Positions 17,918 to 26,520 of a stretch of 64,000 nt of DNA are shown in pieces (the first letter of the stretch is position 1; every line of letters starts with the position of its first letter). The position numbers and the translations under genes were made by a program. Source of the stretch: Mycobacterium sp. D16R12 (GTDB lineage: Bacteria; Actinomycetota; Actinomycetes; Mycobacteriales; Mycobacteriaceae); assembly GCF_002013465.1 (NCBI RefSeq), contig NZ_MAFC01000017.1:1-64000 (forward strand), read 5' to 3'. The notes under the pieces are model-generated. The model was not told the origin of the DNA. It ran no database searches and saw only the letters and a program-made list of their open reading frames with translations.

Positions 17918-18445
17918 TTAGACCAGCGCGGGCACCGTGGCCAGCGCCTGGGCGACGCCCGAGACGATCGCCGCGATCTTGAGCGCCTCGAGAATCTGCT
18001 CGCGAGTCAGTCCGGCCTCACGCAGCACCTTCTCGTGCGAGCCGACACAGAAGTGACAGCCATTGATGGTCGATACCGCGAAGGACCACAGTTCGAACTC
18101 CGCCTTGTCGACGCCGGGGTTACCGATGATGTTCATCCGCAGACCCGGGCGCAGGTCGTCATAGGCACCATCGAGGAAGCCCCGTCCGCGGTAGAACACG
18201 TTGGTCATCGCCATGATCGAGGCGGCGCCGAGTGCGGCGTCGAGTGCCTCGGGCGACAGGACCGTCGCGGCCTCTTCGCGAATCTCCTTGAACACCTGGT
18301 CGTTCCGGGTAGCCGCTGCTGTCGCGACGAGAGTGCCCCAGAGCTGGGCCGGTGACAGTACGGTGCCACGGGCGACCGTGCCCAGGTTGAGCTTGAGATC
18401 CTTGGCGTACTCGGGCAGCGCCTCTTTCAGGTTGTCAACACCCAT
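17918..18445 (-). CDS. ahpD: Alkyl hydroperoxidase AhpD
   Basis: A 175-residue protein with the catalytic C-x-x-C-x6-H-type arrangement in [20 protein letters not shown] (about residues 129-148). The opening [20 protein letters not shown] is typical of mycobacterial AhpD. It acts as the thiol adaptor that re-reduces AhpC, linking it to lipoamide-dependent reducing power, and contributes to peroxide defence. Its ATG at 18445 is 1 nt after the ahpC stop, so the two form an operon driven from the ahpC-oxyR intergenic region. Confidence 0.95.
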   Translation of the reverse strand: MGVDNLKEALPEYAKDLKLNLGTVARGTVLSPAQLWGTLVATAAATRNDQVFKEIREEAATVLSPEALDAALGAASIMAMTNVFYRGRGFLDGAYDDLRPGLRMNIIGNPGVDKAEFELWSFAVSTINGCHFCVGSHEKVLREAGLTREQILEALKIAAIVSGVAQALATVPALV

Positions 18446-18446
18446 G

Positions 18447-19034
18447 TCAGACGCCCGCGCTCATCAGCTCGCCCGCATCGATCGTCGGGTCACCCTTGCG
18501 CCAGTTGCAGGCGCACAGCTCATCGGACTGCAGCGCGTCGAGTACCCGGAGCACCTCGTCGACGTTGCGGCCCACCGAACCCGCGGTGACGGAGACGAAC
18601 TGGATGATGTTGTCCGGATCGACGATGAAGGTCGCGCGGTCTGCGACACCATCGGAGTTCAGCACGCCCGACGCCTCGGCCAGCTCGCGCTTGAGGTCGC
18701 TGAGGATCGGGAACGGCAGGGTCTTGAGGTCCTCATGCTGTGCCCGCCACTGGAAGTGCACGAACTCGTTGTCCACCGACGCGCCCAGCACCTGGGTGTC
18801 GCGATCGGCGAACTCGTCGTTCAGACGGCCGAATGCGGCGATCTCGGTGGGGCACACAAAGGTGAAGTCCTTGGGCCAGAAGAAGATCACACGCCACTTG
18901 CCGGGGTGGTCGTCGCTGGTGATGGTGGTGAAGTAGTCGTCTGGCTGCTGGGCGTTCACCTTCGACAGATCGCCGCCGATGACCGCAGTCAGGTTGTAGG
19001 CCGGGAATTCATCGCCGATGGTCCGCAGAGTCAC
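18447..19034 (-). CDS. ahpC: Alkyl hydroperoxide reductase AhpC (peroxiredoxin)
   Basis: A 195-residue typical 2-Cys peroxiredoxin. The peroxidatic cysteine is in [18 protein letters not shown] (about residues 50-67), and the resolving cysteine region is [16 protein letters not shown] near the C-terminus, with the extra Cys characteristic of mycobacterial AhpC. It reduces hydroperoxides and peroxynitrite in the cytosol with electrons from AhpD. It is divergent from oxyR, the standard arrangement, so OxyR control is expected. Confidence 0.96.
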   Translation of the reverse strand: MTLRTIGDEFPAYNLTAVIGGDLSKVNAQQPDDYFTTITSDDHPGKWRVIFFWPKDFTFVCPTEIAAFGRLNDEFADRDTQVLGASVDNEFVHFQWRAQHEDLKTLPFPILSDLKRELAEASGVLNSDGVADRATFIVDPDNIIQFVSVTAGSVGRNVDEVLRVLDALQSDELCACNWRKGDPTIDAGELMSAGV

Positions 19035-19116
19035 GATTCTCCTTCACGTATTCGCTGAATGCTTACTGGCACCATCGTGCCGGAAATCTTTCAAAAACAA
19101 AACGTGATTGTTCGCA

Positions 19117-19128
19117 CTATATTGATAG
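19117..19128. promoter_or_regulatory. Candidate OxyR site overlapping the oxyR start region
   Basis: CTATATTGATAG is an inverted repeat (CTAT/ATAG around ATTG) in the AT-rich ahpC-oxyR intergenic region, 2 bp before the oxyR ATG. Mycobacterial OxyR sites are recalled as ATC-N9-GAT or CTAT/ATAG-type dyads, so this fits autorepression and ahpC activation. The position rather than exact consensus is the main support. Confidence 0.45.
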
Positions 19129-19130
19129 GT

Positions 19131-20069
19131 ATGTCCGATCGTAGTTATCAGCCGACCGTGGTCGGCCTGCGCGCATTTGTGGCTATCGCCCGTAAACGCC
19201 ACTTCGGCAGCGCTGCGGCCGAGCTCGGCGTGAGTCAGCCCTCTCTCTCGCAGGCCTTGTCCATGCTCGAAGAGGGGCTGGGGGTGCGGCTCGTCGAACG
19301 CAACACCCGCAAGGTGTTGCTCACCCCCGAGGGTGAGACATTGCTGGAAAGAGCCACCGCGGCGCTGACCGCCGTCGACGAATTTACCGCTGCCGCAAGC
19401 GGCGTGCGTGATCCGTTCGCGCAAACGCTGCGACTCGGCCTGATCCCCACAGTGGCCCCCTATGTGCTGCCCATGGTGCTCAGCGGCCTGTCCCGGGAGT
19501 TCCCGGAGATGTCCTTGCGGGTCACCGAGGACCAGACCGCACGGCTCTTGCGGTCCCTGGCCGACGGGTCACTGGATGTGGCGGTCATGGCACTGCCCGC
19601 GCAAACTCCCGGTCTAGCGGAGATTCCCATGTACCGGGAGGACTTCGTTTTGGCCCTACCGACCGGACATCCACTTGCCGGTAGTACGGACGTCGAGCCC
19701 GCGGTGCTTGCTGAGATGCCGCTGCTGTTGCTGGATGAAGGGCACTGCCTGCGCGATCAAGCCCTGGAGGTATGCCAACTCGCCGGGGTGCGGCCCGACC
19801 TCGGCCACACCCGCGCGGCCTCGCTGGCCACCGCGGTGCAATGCGTCGAGGGCGGTCTTGGGGTCACCCTCATCCCGGGTACCGCCGTCACCGCCGAGAC
19901 CGCGAGCGGCGGACTGGCCACCGCCACCTTCGCGGCACCGGTCCCGGGCCGGCGTATCGGCCTGGTCTACCGCGCGATCAGCGGCCGCGAGGACGCCTAC
20001 CGAAAGCTGGCCGAGCTGTTGACCCGCCTCGTCGCGGCGGTGCACCCGGTCTCGGCGGAGGCTGCCTAA
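19131..20069 (+). CDS. oxyR: Hydrogen-peroxide sensor OxyR (LysR family), intact
   Basis: A 312-residue LysR regulator. The helix-turn-helix is at residues 5-65 ([20 protein letters not shown], then [13 protein letters not shown]). The sensor domain has redox cysteines at 206 and 215 in [14 protein letters not shown], matching the E. coli Cys199/Cys208 pair in spacing. The frame opens at 19059, but ATG 19131 gives the usual length and lies right after the OxyR-type dyad. The gene is full-length. In the M. tuberculosis complex oxyR is a pseudogene, so peroxide-inducible ahpCD should be functional here. Confidence 0.94.
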   Translation: MSDRSYQPTVVGLRAFVAIARKRHFGSAAAELGVSQPSLSQALSMLEEGLGVRLVERNTRKVLLTPEGETLLERATAALTAVDEFTAAASGVRDPFAQTLRLGLIPTVAPYVLPMVLSGLSREFPEMSLRVTEDQTARLLRSLADGSLDVAVMALPAQTPGLAEIPMYREDFVLALPTGHPLAGSTDVEPAVLAEMPLLLLDEGHCLRDQALEVCQLAGVRPDLGHTRAASLATAVQCVEGGLGVTLIPGTAVTAETASGGLATATFAAPVPGRRIGLVYRAISGREDAYRKLAELLTRLVAAVHPVSAEAA

Positions 20070-20088
20070 CGCCAGCTGCTACCGAACC

Positions 20089-20709
20089 TCAGCTCAACAG
20101 TCCGAGGGACATAGCGGTTGTCACCGCTGCTGTCCTGTCGGACACCCCCAGCTTGTTGAATGCACGGAGCAAATGAGTCTTCACGGTGGCCTCGCTGATA
20201 TGCAGTGCCCCACCAATCTCCGCATTGGTCATACCCTTTGCCACCTGCGCCAGCACCTCACGTTCCCGGCTCGACAGAGTGATCGGCCCCGGTTCACGTA
20301 CCCAGCGCGCCAACCGGCCCACCACGGACGGCGCGAGGACCGTCTTGCCGCAGGCGGCATCACGCACGGCGGTCGCCAACTCGGCACGCGAAGCATCCTT
20401 GAGCAGATAACCTGCGGCACCGGCCTCCACCGCACGCAGTATGTCCGTATCGGACTCATACGTGGTGACCACAATGACACGGGTCAGAGGCAGTGCCGCA
20501 AGAATCCGCTCCGTAGCCGTCACACCGTCGACGCCCGGCATCCGAAGATCCATGAGCACGACATCTGGCCGCAGTGATTCAGCCAGCATCAACGCCTCGT
20601 CACCCGAACCTGCCGCACCGACGACACTGAGGCCCGGTTCGGCCGCAATCATGCCGCGCAGCCCCTCACGCACCACCGGGTGGTCGTCAACGATGAGCAC
20701 GGTCGTCAT
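20089..20709 (-). CDS. NarL/LuxR-family response regulator
   Basis: A 206-residue regulator. The receiver domain (1-120) has acidic residues in IVDDHPVVREGL, phospho-acceptor Asp in PDVVLMDLRMPGVDG (about residue 54) and the Lys in YLLKDASRAELATAV. A LuxR helix-turn-helix follows (LSSREREVLAQVAKGMTNAE, about 143-162). Its start overlaps the kinase stop by 4 bp (ATGA), so the pair is translationally coupled. The targets are unknown; no ABC transporter or Lia-type membrane gene is adjacent. It converges with oxyR. Confidence 0.93.
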   Translation of the reverse strand: MTTVLIVDDHPVVREGLRGMIAAEPGLSVVGAAGSGDEALMLAESLRPDVVLMDLRMPGVDGVTATERILAALPLTRVIVVTTYESDTDILRAVEAGAAGYLLKDASRAELATAVRDAACGKTVLAPSVVGRLARWVREPGPITLSSREREVLAQVAKGMTNAEIGGALHISEATVKTHLLRAFNKLGVSDRTAAVTTAMSLGLLS

Positions 20710-21875
20710 GCCGGTATCTCCACCGTGACGGTCACGCCGCCACCGGGCGTGGGCGACACCGACATCGACCCCCCGACTTGTGCCACACGCGCCCGCATCC
20801 CACGCAGGCCATACCCCTCCACCATGCGTGTAGCCGCGCCAATCCCATTGTCCGACAGAGCTAGTTGCACAACGTGGCTTTTCACGCCCAGGCCCACCCG
20901 GACACGACTGGCGCGTGAATGCTTACGGACATTGGCGAGGGCCTCTTGCGTCGCGCGCAACAGCACTACATCGACTGCCATTCCCAGGACTGGAAGATGC
21001 GTCTCCGTCTCCGTCGTGACGTCAATACCCGTCTCGACCGAAAATCTGTCACACAAACGAGCGACCGCCGCCGAGAGCGAACGCCCGTCGAGTTCTGCGG
21101 GCGTCAATCCGGCCACCATCACACGCGCCTCGGCAAGGTTCTCCCGCGCTGTACTCTGAATCATCTCAATATGCCTTCCGGCCGCCGCCAGATCCGTGCC
21201 GAGTTCAGCGTCCACAGCTTGGGCCAGCGCCACAATGCTGGTGAATCCCTGTGCCAACGTGTCGTGTATCTCTCGAGCCAGGTGCTCCCGCTCCGCAGAC
21301 GCGCCCGCATCTCGGGACAGCCGAGCGGATTCCGCGCGACTTGCCTCCAATTCCCGGACAAGCACAGCCAACCGCGCACGCTGCCGAGTGGGCGTGACAA
21401 CCATGATGCCGATCAAGGGCGCCGCCACCACCCCGAGCAACGTAATGGCAAGCCCGATAACGACATCCTGCTCATGCGGCCCGCCGGCCATCAACAGCAT
21501 CCCCAAGGGGACGAGGTTGACCACGGTGGTCGTCACGACTGCAGTCACCAAAGGCAGCGCCGAGAAGAGGATCGGGTAGATAGCCGGTATCGCCGCGACC
21601 GCCACCCTCGAGAACAACAAGGACGAGAAGAAAAAGATCAACGGTACTGCTACAAATAACGTTGTTCGCCAAGATATTTCACCATATCGAGACACATACC
21701 GACCGGCTACGAGCGCCCAACTCGCCATGCCTATCAGTAGCAGGGAAGCGGCCAGTGGCTTACCGGGGAAGCGGTCGTTCAGCAGCACTACCGCCACGAC
21801 GGCGGCACCACAAACTCCGGCTATGTAGGCATCCCACAACCAATGCCACTCACGCAGCCGGGAGGCGTCGTCCAT
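20706..21875 (-). CDS. Sensor histidine kinase, HisKA_3 type (NarX/LiaS-like)
   Basis: A 389-residue membrane kinase. About six hydrophobic segments fill residues 15-165, leaving almost no extracytoplasmic domain. A coiled coil (RARLAVLVRELEASRAESAR) leads to the dimerisation/phospho-acceptor helix with AREIHDTLAQGFTSI, where the His is phosphorylated. The ATPase part shows ALANVRKHS (N box) and SDNGIGA, GYGLRGMRARV (G boxes). The kinase probably senses a membrane-embedded signal. It is the first gene of the two-gene operon. A sharp AT-rich patch near 21650-21665 lies inside the membrane region and may only reflect codons for Lys, Asn and Phe. Confidence 0.92.
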   Translation of the reverse strand: MDDASRLREWHWLWDAYIAGVCGAAVVAVVLLNDRFPGKPLAASLLLIGMASWALVAGRYVSRYGEISWRTTLFVAVPLIFFFSSLLFSRVAVAAIPAIYPILFSALPLVTAVVTTTVVNLVPLGMLLMAGGPHEQDVVIGLAITLLGVVAAPLIGIMVVTPTRQRARLAVLVRELEASRAESARLSRDAGASAEREHLAREIHDTLAQGFTSIVALAQAVDAELGTDLAAAGRHIEMIQSTARENLAEARVMVAGLTPAELDGRSLSAAVARLCDRFSVETGIDVTTETETHLPVLGMAVDVVLLRATQEALANVRKHSRASRVRVGLGVKSHVVQLALSDNGIGAATRMVEGYGLRGMRARVAQVGGSMSVSPTPGGGVTVTVEIPA

Positions 21876-21884
21876 TCGCCGATG

Positions 21885-23375
21885 CTAACCCTCCGCTGGG
21901 ACCCAGTTGCCATGAAATCCATGCGGCACGCGTACCGGTATGTGCACGACGCCCACGGTCTCCAGCGTCTCGGCGTCGAGCAGCACCAGATCGCTGCGGT
22001 CCGTCGCATGGTCGTAGACGAATCCCATTGCCACACCCTGGTCCTCATTGGCGTCCGGGGTGGCTGGCACGAAGACGAATTCCCCGGGTTCCCTACCCGC
22101 ACCAAAGTGCACCGCACGGCTGCTCCGTGTGACCGTGTCATGTTTCAGAATCGTCTCCGGCTCAGATATCCCCGCGGAACCTGGCGCGTAGCCCACCGCA
22201 TAGCCATAGCGATGTCGGCGGCCTACCAATCGCTCGTCGACCCTCGGGAACTCTTGCGACGTATCGTCCAGCCGCTCCTCGGTGACCTTGCCCGCCACCA
22301 GATCAACGGTCCAGCGCTCAAGGCTCCGGTCACTGGGAACCAGATTCACTCCGCTCATGAATGCCGTCGGATGACGAACGATATCGAGCACGATCCGGTC
22401 GCCGTCGTCATAGGCATTCATCGGGTGAAACACATAGCACTGCGGGACTTCGAACCACCGGATGTCGGCCGCGATCCCCTCGCGCGGGAGAACTCCTATT
22501 CGAGCCTGCCGCTCTGGCGCCCAACGATAGGGAAGGCCAAAGTTCGGCGGGGACGTCTTCTCTGAACCCCGCATCGCGGCACGCAGCACGAAATCGGGGG
22601 TTCCATGTCGCTGGGCGAAATGTGTCAGCCATCTCGCCGCTGCCTTGGCCGATCGTCCCGCCAACGGCGCACTGAGATCCAGTGCTACGGGCAGATCGTA
22701 GAGAACGACGTACTTCTCGGTCAGCGAGAAGTCATGCATCATGGTCTGTGCATTCAGCTTGATGTTCACGATACGGCGCACCGTGCCATCGACGCCGGTC
22801 ACAGAGTACTGAATGAGGCTGCCGCGCAGCGGGTTATACGACACCGCGTGCAGTTCGCCGGTGGCGGGGTCGCGTTTCGGGTGCGCCGTGTAGCCGCCGT
22901 ACAACGTGCCACAGAAGTCGGACGATCCTATGGTTTCGAGTTCGTCATCCAGCTCATACGGCCGCACCCCGGCCTCCGTGAGGACCAACGTGCGGCCGGC
23001 ATGGCCGATGACGTTGGTATTGCCCGCGAAATCAAACCCTCCCCCGTACGGGCCCCTGCGGGGGCTCTCCCCGAGCTTGCGCGCCATGTCCGCCGACCGC
23101 ACCCAACGATTGCGATACCACTGCGCCTTGCCGTCACGCAGGCGCAAGCCATGGACCATGCCCTCGCCGAGGAATACCTGGTAGCGGCTGGGGTCCGGGT
23201 CACCGAACGGATTGGGCCCGGTGCGTAGATACCTGCCGTCGAGATAGTCCGGAATCGTCCCCGTGACCTCTAGATCGGTTTCCGTGATCTCCCGACGGAC
23301 TGGCGCATAGTTGCCGGCCAAGTAGGGCTGTTCGACCTCCGCCGATGTCTCAGCCACAGCGACTTCAATTCCCAT
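21885..23375 (-). CDS. Carotenoid oxygenase (retinal pigment/lignostilbene dioxygenase family)
   Basis: A 496-residue Fe(II) dioxygenase. The four iron-ligand histidines appear in order in TAHPKRDPATGE, MMHDFSLTEKYVVLYDLPV, YVFHPMNAYDDGD and VPHGFHGNWVP. The N-terminal YLDGRYLRTGPNPFGDPDPS and GEGMVHGLRLRDGKAQWYRN are also canonical. The enzyme cleaves a conjugated C=C bond of a carotenoid, apocarotenoid or stilbene. ATG 23375 is my start; ATG 23399 would add eight residues. No carotenoid biosynthetic gene is in the window. It is separated from the catabolic locus by 85 bp and is probably an independent gene. Confidence 0.92.
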   Translation of the reverse strand: MGIEVAVAETSAEVEQPYLAGNYAPVRREITETDLEVTGTIPDYLDGRYLRTGPNPFGDPDPSRYQVFLGEGMVHGLRLRDGKAQWYRNRWVRSADMARKLGESPRRGPYGGGFDFAGNTNVIGHAGRTLVLTEAGVRPYELDDELETIGSSDFCGTLYGGYTAHPKRDPATGELHAVSYNPLRGSLIQYSVTGVDGTVRRIVNIKLNAQTMMHDFSLTEKYVVLYDLPVALDLSAPLAGRSAKAAARWLTHFAQRHGTPDFVLRAAMRGSEKTSPPNFGLPYRWAPERQARIGVLPREGIAADIRWFEVPQCYVFHPMNAYDDGDRIVLDIVRHPTAFMSGVNLVPSDRSLERWTVDLVAGKVTEERLDDTSQEFPRVDERLVGRRHRYGYAVGYAPGSAGISEPETILKHDTVTRSSRAVHFGAGREPGEFVFVPATPDANEDQGVAMGFVYDHATDRSDLVLLDAETLETVGVVHIPVRVPHGFHGNWVPAEG

Positions 23376-23460
23376 ACCGCCATCGTGCGGCAGCGTCATC
23401 GGTAGCCGCGACGCCCGGAAGAATGAATTCAGCCGTCCACCGTTCGGTGGACACGGCTGC

Positions 23461-24216
23461 CTAACGCCAGCGCGCGAGGATCTCCTCGGCCCGCGTCGAG
23501 AGCGCCCGCTGCAGGAAGGGTCCGAAGCTGATCCGTCCCACACCGAGAGGCCCGAACGACGCCGGGTCGTCCACATCGGGTACCGCGATCGCGTTCACCG
23601 GAAGCGGAAGCTCAGAGGTCAAGCGCCGCTGCACCTCAGGAGCGTGACGGCCCACCGGATAGAGCGAGTCGGCACCGGCCTCGGCGGCCAGCGTGAGCCG
23701 CGCGATGGCCCGATCCACCCGATCCGATTCGTCCCCGATCTGACGCAGGAGGATGTCGGTACGTGCGTTGATCACCACCGGTACGCCCGCCTGGTCGGCC
23801 GCAACACGAAGCGCACCAACAAGATCGGCATGCTCCTGCGGCTCACGGATCCGGCCGCCCTCGCTGTGCACCGAGTCCTCGATGTTCAGACCGGCCGCGC
23901 CCGCTTCGATCAGGCCCTCGATGAGTCGCTGAGGAGTCTGCGCGTAGCCGGACTCGATGTCCACCGACACCGGCAGGTCAACAGCGGCAGTGATCTGCGA
24001 GACCCGGGCCAGCACTTCCTCGTATGACATCCCCTCCGCATCGGGCTTGCCCACCGAATCGGCAAGAGGATGCGAGCCCACTGTCAACGCTGCGAATCCG
24101 GCATCCGCTGCAAGCCTCGCCGACCACGCATCCCACACCGTCGGCAGAAACACCGGATCGCCGGGGACGTGCAGAGACTTCAACAGAGTGGCCTTGGCAG
24201 CGAGGTCGTTGGACAT
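23461..24216 (-). CDS. Isocitrate lyase/PEP mutase-family protein
   Basis: A 251-residue (beta/alpha)8 barrel enzyme of the ICL/PEPM superfamily. It has FLPTVWDAWSARLAADAGF at the start, the Mg-binding VDIESGYAQTPQRLIEGLIE (about 80-99), NIEDSVHSEGGRI and INARTDILL. The catalytic C-x-x-C-H loop of true isocitrate lyases is not visible, and the short length fits oxaloacetate-decarboxylase or 2,3-dimethylmalate-lyase-like members. It lies 29 bp after the GntR gene on the same strand and is the last gene of the minus-strand operon starting at 26420. A role in cleaving or decarboxylating a C4-C6 hydroxydiacid is inferred. ATG 24228 is an alternative start. Confidence 0.85.
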   Translation of the reverse strand: MSNDLAAKATLLKSLHVPGDPVFLPTVWDAWSARLAADAGFAALTVGSHPLADSVGKPDAEGMSYEEVLARVSQITAAVDLPVSVDIESGYAQTPQRLIEGLIEAGAAGLNIEDSVHSEGGRIREPQEHADLVGALRVAADQAGVPVVINARTDILLRQIGDESDRVDRAIARLTLAAEAGADSLYPVGRHAPEVQRRLTSELPLPVNAIAVPDVDDPASFGPLGVGRISFGPFLQRALSTRAEEILARWR

Positions 24217-24245
24217 GCCTACATCCAACAGTGTCCCGCGTGGAT

Positions 24246-24938
24246 TTACTCCACCGATGCGCCCGGGGAACCACGACGTGCCATCAGACGCGCGACCGCG
24301 TCGTGCATGTGCTCCTCAATGAGTCGATACGCGGCAGGCGCGTCACCGGCCCCGATCGCCGCGCAGAGCACCTCGTGTTCACGAACCTGCTCACGCAGGT
24401 CCGGATAGGTGCCCTGCAACTCGCCCAGCAGCATCCGCGTCTCCAGCAGCAGTGTGCGCATCGCGCGGCGCAGTCGTGGGCTTCCGGAACAGTCGACCAG
24501 CACCTCGTGAAAGTCCTGATCGGCGTCGGTCACGGCGACGAGATCACCACGAGTAGCGGCCTCTGTCATCACTGCCACCGGCACGAGCAGGCGCCGGTAA
24601 GCGGTAACGGTGTCGCCGGACATGATGCACTCCAAGGCCGCTCGCTCGATGGCGGCCCGCGACCGGTAGACGTCGTGAACATCTTCGTCGGTCAGCTCGA
24701 TGACGAAGATGCCGCGATTACGTTCGCTGCGCAGCAGACCCTCGGACACCAAGCGCTGCATGGCCTCGCGCAGCGGCCCGCGAGATACCGCGAACTGTGC
24801 CGCCAGCGATGCCTCCCCCAACTGAGCACCCGGCGGCAAGACTCCGCGCATGATCGCGATCCGCAGCCGCTCGGCGATCAGCTCGGCCGTCGATTGCCGC
24901 TCCAGCGGAGCGAACTCCTCAGGTACCAGCGTGGTCAT
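24246..24938 (-). CDS. GntR-family regulator, FadR/FCD subgroup
   Basis: A 230-residue regulator. The winged helix lies at residues 15-75 (LAAQFAVSRGPLREAMQRLV, then GLLRSERNRGIFVIELTDED) and the all-helical FCD ligand domain follows, with metal-type residues in DQDFHEVLVD and REHEVLCAAI. FCD regulators usually respond to small carboxylates. The start ATG 24938 has CAGGAG in front and overlaps by 4 bp the stop of the upstream racemase-like gene. The identical 14-bp palindromes at 26481 and 30652 fit the TTGT-N2-ACAA core of this subgroup, so it probably represses the whole 23.4-33.2 kb locus. Confidence 0.92.
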   Translation of the reverse strand: MTTLVPEEFAPLERQSTAELIAERLRIAIMRGVLPPGAQLGEASLAAQFAVSRGPLREAMQRLVSEGLLRSERNRGIFVIELTDEDVHDVYRSRAAIERAALECIMSGDTVTAYRRLLVPVAVMTEAATRGDLVAVTDADQDFHEVLVDCSGSPRLRRAMRTLLLETRMLLGELQGTYPDLREQVREHEVLCAAIGAGDAPAAYRLIEEHMHDAVARLMARRGSPGASVE

Positions 24939-25666
24939 TGTCGTCTCCTGAAAAGCCGCCCCAAACCCGGAGCTGCGCCCGCCTCGGGTACCTCGTCGAT
25001 TAATCGCAAACCTTCCCACACCGTCACCTGGTTCGCGGTCAATACCGCCTTGTCCAGCCGCGATTCGAGCCGCTCCACATGTGCGATGGTGTGCATGGCG
25101 GTGTCCGGGATCAGCAGTGCTTGGGCCTCAGGATGGTCGTTGGCCTCCGCCAGCTCGTCGATCTGGTCTGCGGTGAGCCGACCCACCTCCGCAGCGGTGT
25201 CGATGCCCGCCTCCCCCATCGCCACCACCTCGATATCGTGGGCGGCCAGGAAGGCGACGAACAGCTCGGCGATATCGCGCGGATAGCTCGCCGCTACCGC
25301 CACCTTCGAAACCCCAAGTGCGGTGGCAGCGTTGACGAAGGCGAAGGATGTACTGGACGCCGGCGTGCCGCTGCGCTCAGACAGACCCGCCACCTGCTCG
25401 GCCGCACCCTGCGGGCCGTACACGAAGCTGCCCGACGTGCACGCCCATACGACAGCACCCGGCTCGTGTGGGCGCAACAACTGCACGCCTTCCGCGAGTT
25501 TCTCCGGGCCACCCAGATCAAGCAGCTCCGGAACCGCGTGCAGGTCGGTGCCGTAGATGTGCACGACGGGGAAGTTCATATCCAGCTGGCGCGCCACCAA
25601 CGGGTAGTCCGACTCGGCAGCATGATCCGGGTAGATGAACCCCACCGTCGGACGCGTATTACTCAC
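24935..25666 (-). CDS. Maleate isomerase/Asp-Glu racemase-superfamily protein B (one catalytic Cys)
   Basis: A 243-residue protein of the maleate cis-trans isomerase/arylmalonate decarboxylase group. The first catalytic-cysteine loop is present as VVWACTSGSFVYG (about residues 79-91). Where its neighbour has a second cysteine (SCTN), this protein reads LLIPDTAMHTI, so the second Cys is missing. Some members, such as arylmalonate decarboxylases, also use one cysteine. GTG 25666 has GGAGG six bases upstream and overlaps the preceding stop; ATG 25687 is an alternative. It is translationally coupled to both neighbours. The reaction is unknown. Confidence 0.85.
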   Translation of the reverse strand: MSNTRPTVGFIYPDHAAESDYPLVARQLDMNFPVVHIYGTDLHAVPELLDLGGPEKLAEGVQLLRPHEPGAVVWACTSGSFVYGPQGAAEQVAGLSERSGTPASSTSFAFVNAATALGVSKVAVAASYPRDIAELFVAFLAAHDIEVVAMGEAGIDTAAEVGRLTADQIDELAEANDHPEAQALLIPDTAMHTIAHVERLESRLDKAVLTANQVTVWEGLRLIDEVPEAGAAPGLGRLFRRRQ

Positions 25667-26420
25667 TCGAACCTCCACCGAAGACATCGCGGAGCCACCT
25701 ACCGGGCCCCATCATGGGAAGACTCATCCGGTCAAGACAGGCCCAGATGGTCAGCTGGTTGGCCGTCAGCACCGGCTTACCGAGCAGTCGCTCCAACGGG
25801 TCGATCACGTCATAGGTACGCAGATTGGTGCAACTGACGAAGATCGCCTCGGCATCGTCGGTATCGGCAGCCAGGATCCGCTCGGCAACAGTGCGGTAGT
25901 TGACCTTCCAGATGCCCCCGCCCAGGCCCAGATGATCGGTACGCACCACCGTTACCCCCAACTCCCCCAGGAACTTTGCGAGCAGTTCGGTCAGCTCGGC
26001 GTCGTACGGGGTGATGACGCTGATCCGGTTGATGTTCAGCGCGGTCACCGCCTCGGCCAACGCCCCCGAGGTAGTGACCGCGGACTTGGCACCGGCCGAC
26101 ATGATGGCGTCGACCAACTCCCGCTCGTGCTCGACGCCACGGATGAAGCTTCCCGAAGTACACAGGTATGCAACCACTTCCGGCTCCACGTGCAACACGT
26201 CTCGGGTGGCGGCCTGCAGATGGCTGGTGTTGGACACCAACTCCGCCATGGCCCGGCTCACCGGCACCGGCTCGTACGGTGTGCGGGCGAGATGCAATGA
26301 CACCTCAGCAGGGATCCACCGCCACAGCTCACGTTCCAGCGCGAGATCGAAGGGTGCAATGATGCCGATGCCTCGTTGATCAGCCGACTCCGCGAAGTCG
26401 GGAAGTGACGAAAGATCCAC
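25659..26420 (-). CDS. Maleate isomerase/Asp-Glu racemase-superfamily protein A (two catalytic Cys)
   Basis: A 253-residue relative of maleate cis-trans isomerase. The N-terminal GIIAPFDLALERELWRWIP, the first cysteine loop AYLCTSGSFIRG (about residues 83-94) and the second, AIFVSCTNLRTYDVI (about 190-204), are all present, as required for two-cysteine isomerase or racemase chemistry. It is paralogous to the next gene, which lacks the second Cys. It is the first gene of the minus-strand operon, 60 bp from the GATTGTTGACAATC operator. Candidate reactions are maleate to fumarate or racemisation of a hydantoin or amino-acid derivative, as in EutA-type proteins of ectoine catabolism. Confidence 0.88.
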   Translation of the reverse strand: MDLSSLPDFAESADQRGIGIIAPFDLALERELWRWIPAEVSLHLARTPYEPVPVSRAMAELVSNTSHLQAATRDVLHVEPEVVAYLCTSGSFIRGVEHERELVDAIMSAGAKSAVTTSGALAEAVTALNINRISVITPYDAELTELLAKFLGELGVTVVRTDHLGLGGGIWKVNYRTVAERILAADTDDAEAIFVSCTNLRTYDVIDPLERLLGKPVLTANQLTIWACLDRMSLPMMGPGRWLRDVFGGGSSE

Positions 26421-26480
26421 CGGCAGGGCCTAACACTCGCAGCATCGCTTCGCGCCTGAGCCGGATCTCGTCCCCACTCA

Positions 26481-26494
26481 GATTGTTGACAATC
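26481..26494. promoter_or_regulatory. Operator 1 of the catabolic locus (GATTGTTGACAATC)
   Basis: A 14-bp palindrome (GATTGT/ACAATC around TG) between the divergent racemase A and hydroxyacid dehydrogenase genes. It lies just upstream of the -10 box TACGGT (26509-26514), where bound repressor would block RNA polymerase. The identical 14-mer is found at 30652-30665. The TTGT-N2-ACAA core is that of FCD-type GntR sites. Confidence 0.75.
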
Positions 26495-26508
26495 ATACGA
26501 TATCTTCC

Positions 26509-26514
26509 TACGGT
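26509..26514 (+). promoter_or_regulatory. -10 box of a leaderless promoter (hydroxyacid dehydrogenase)
   Basis: TACGGT followed by 6 nt and GTG 26521. The operator at 26481-26494 occupies the -27 to -40 region relative to the probable start site. Confidence 0.5.
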
Positions 26515-26520
26515 GTCAAT

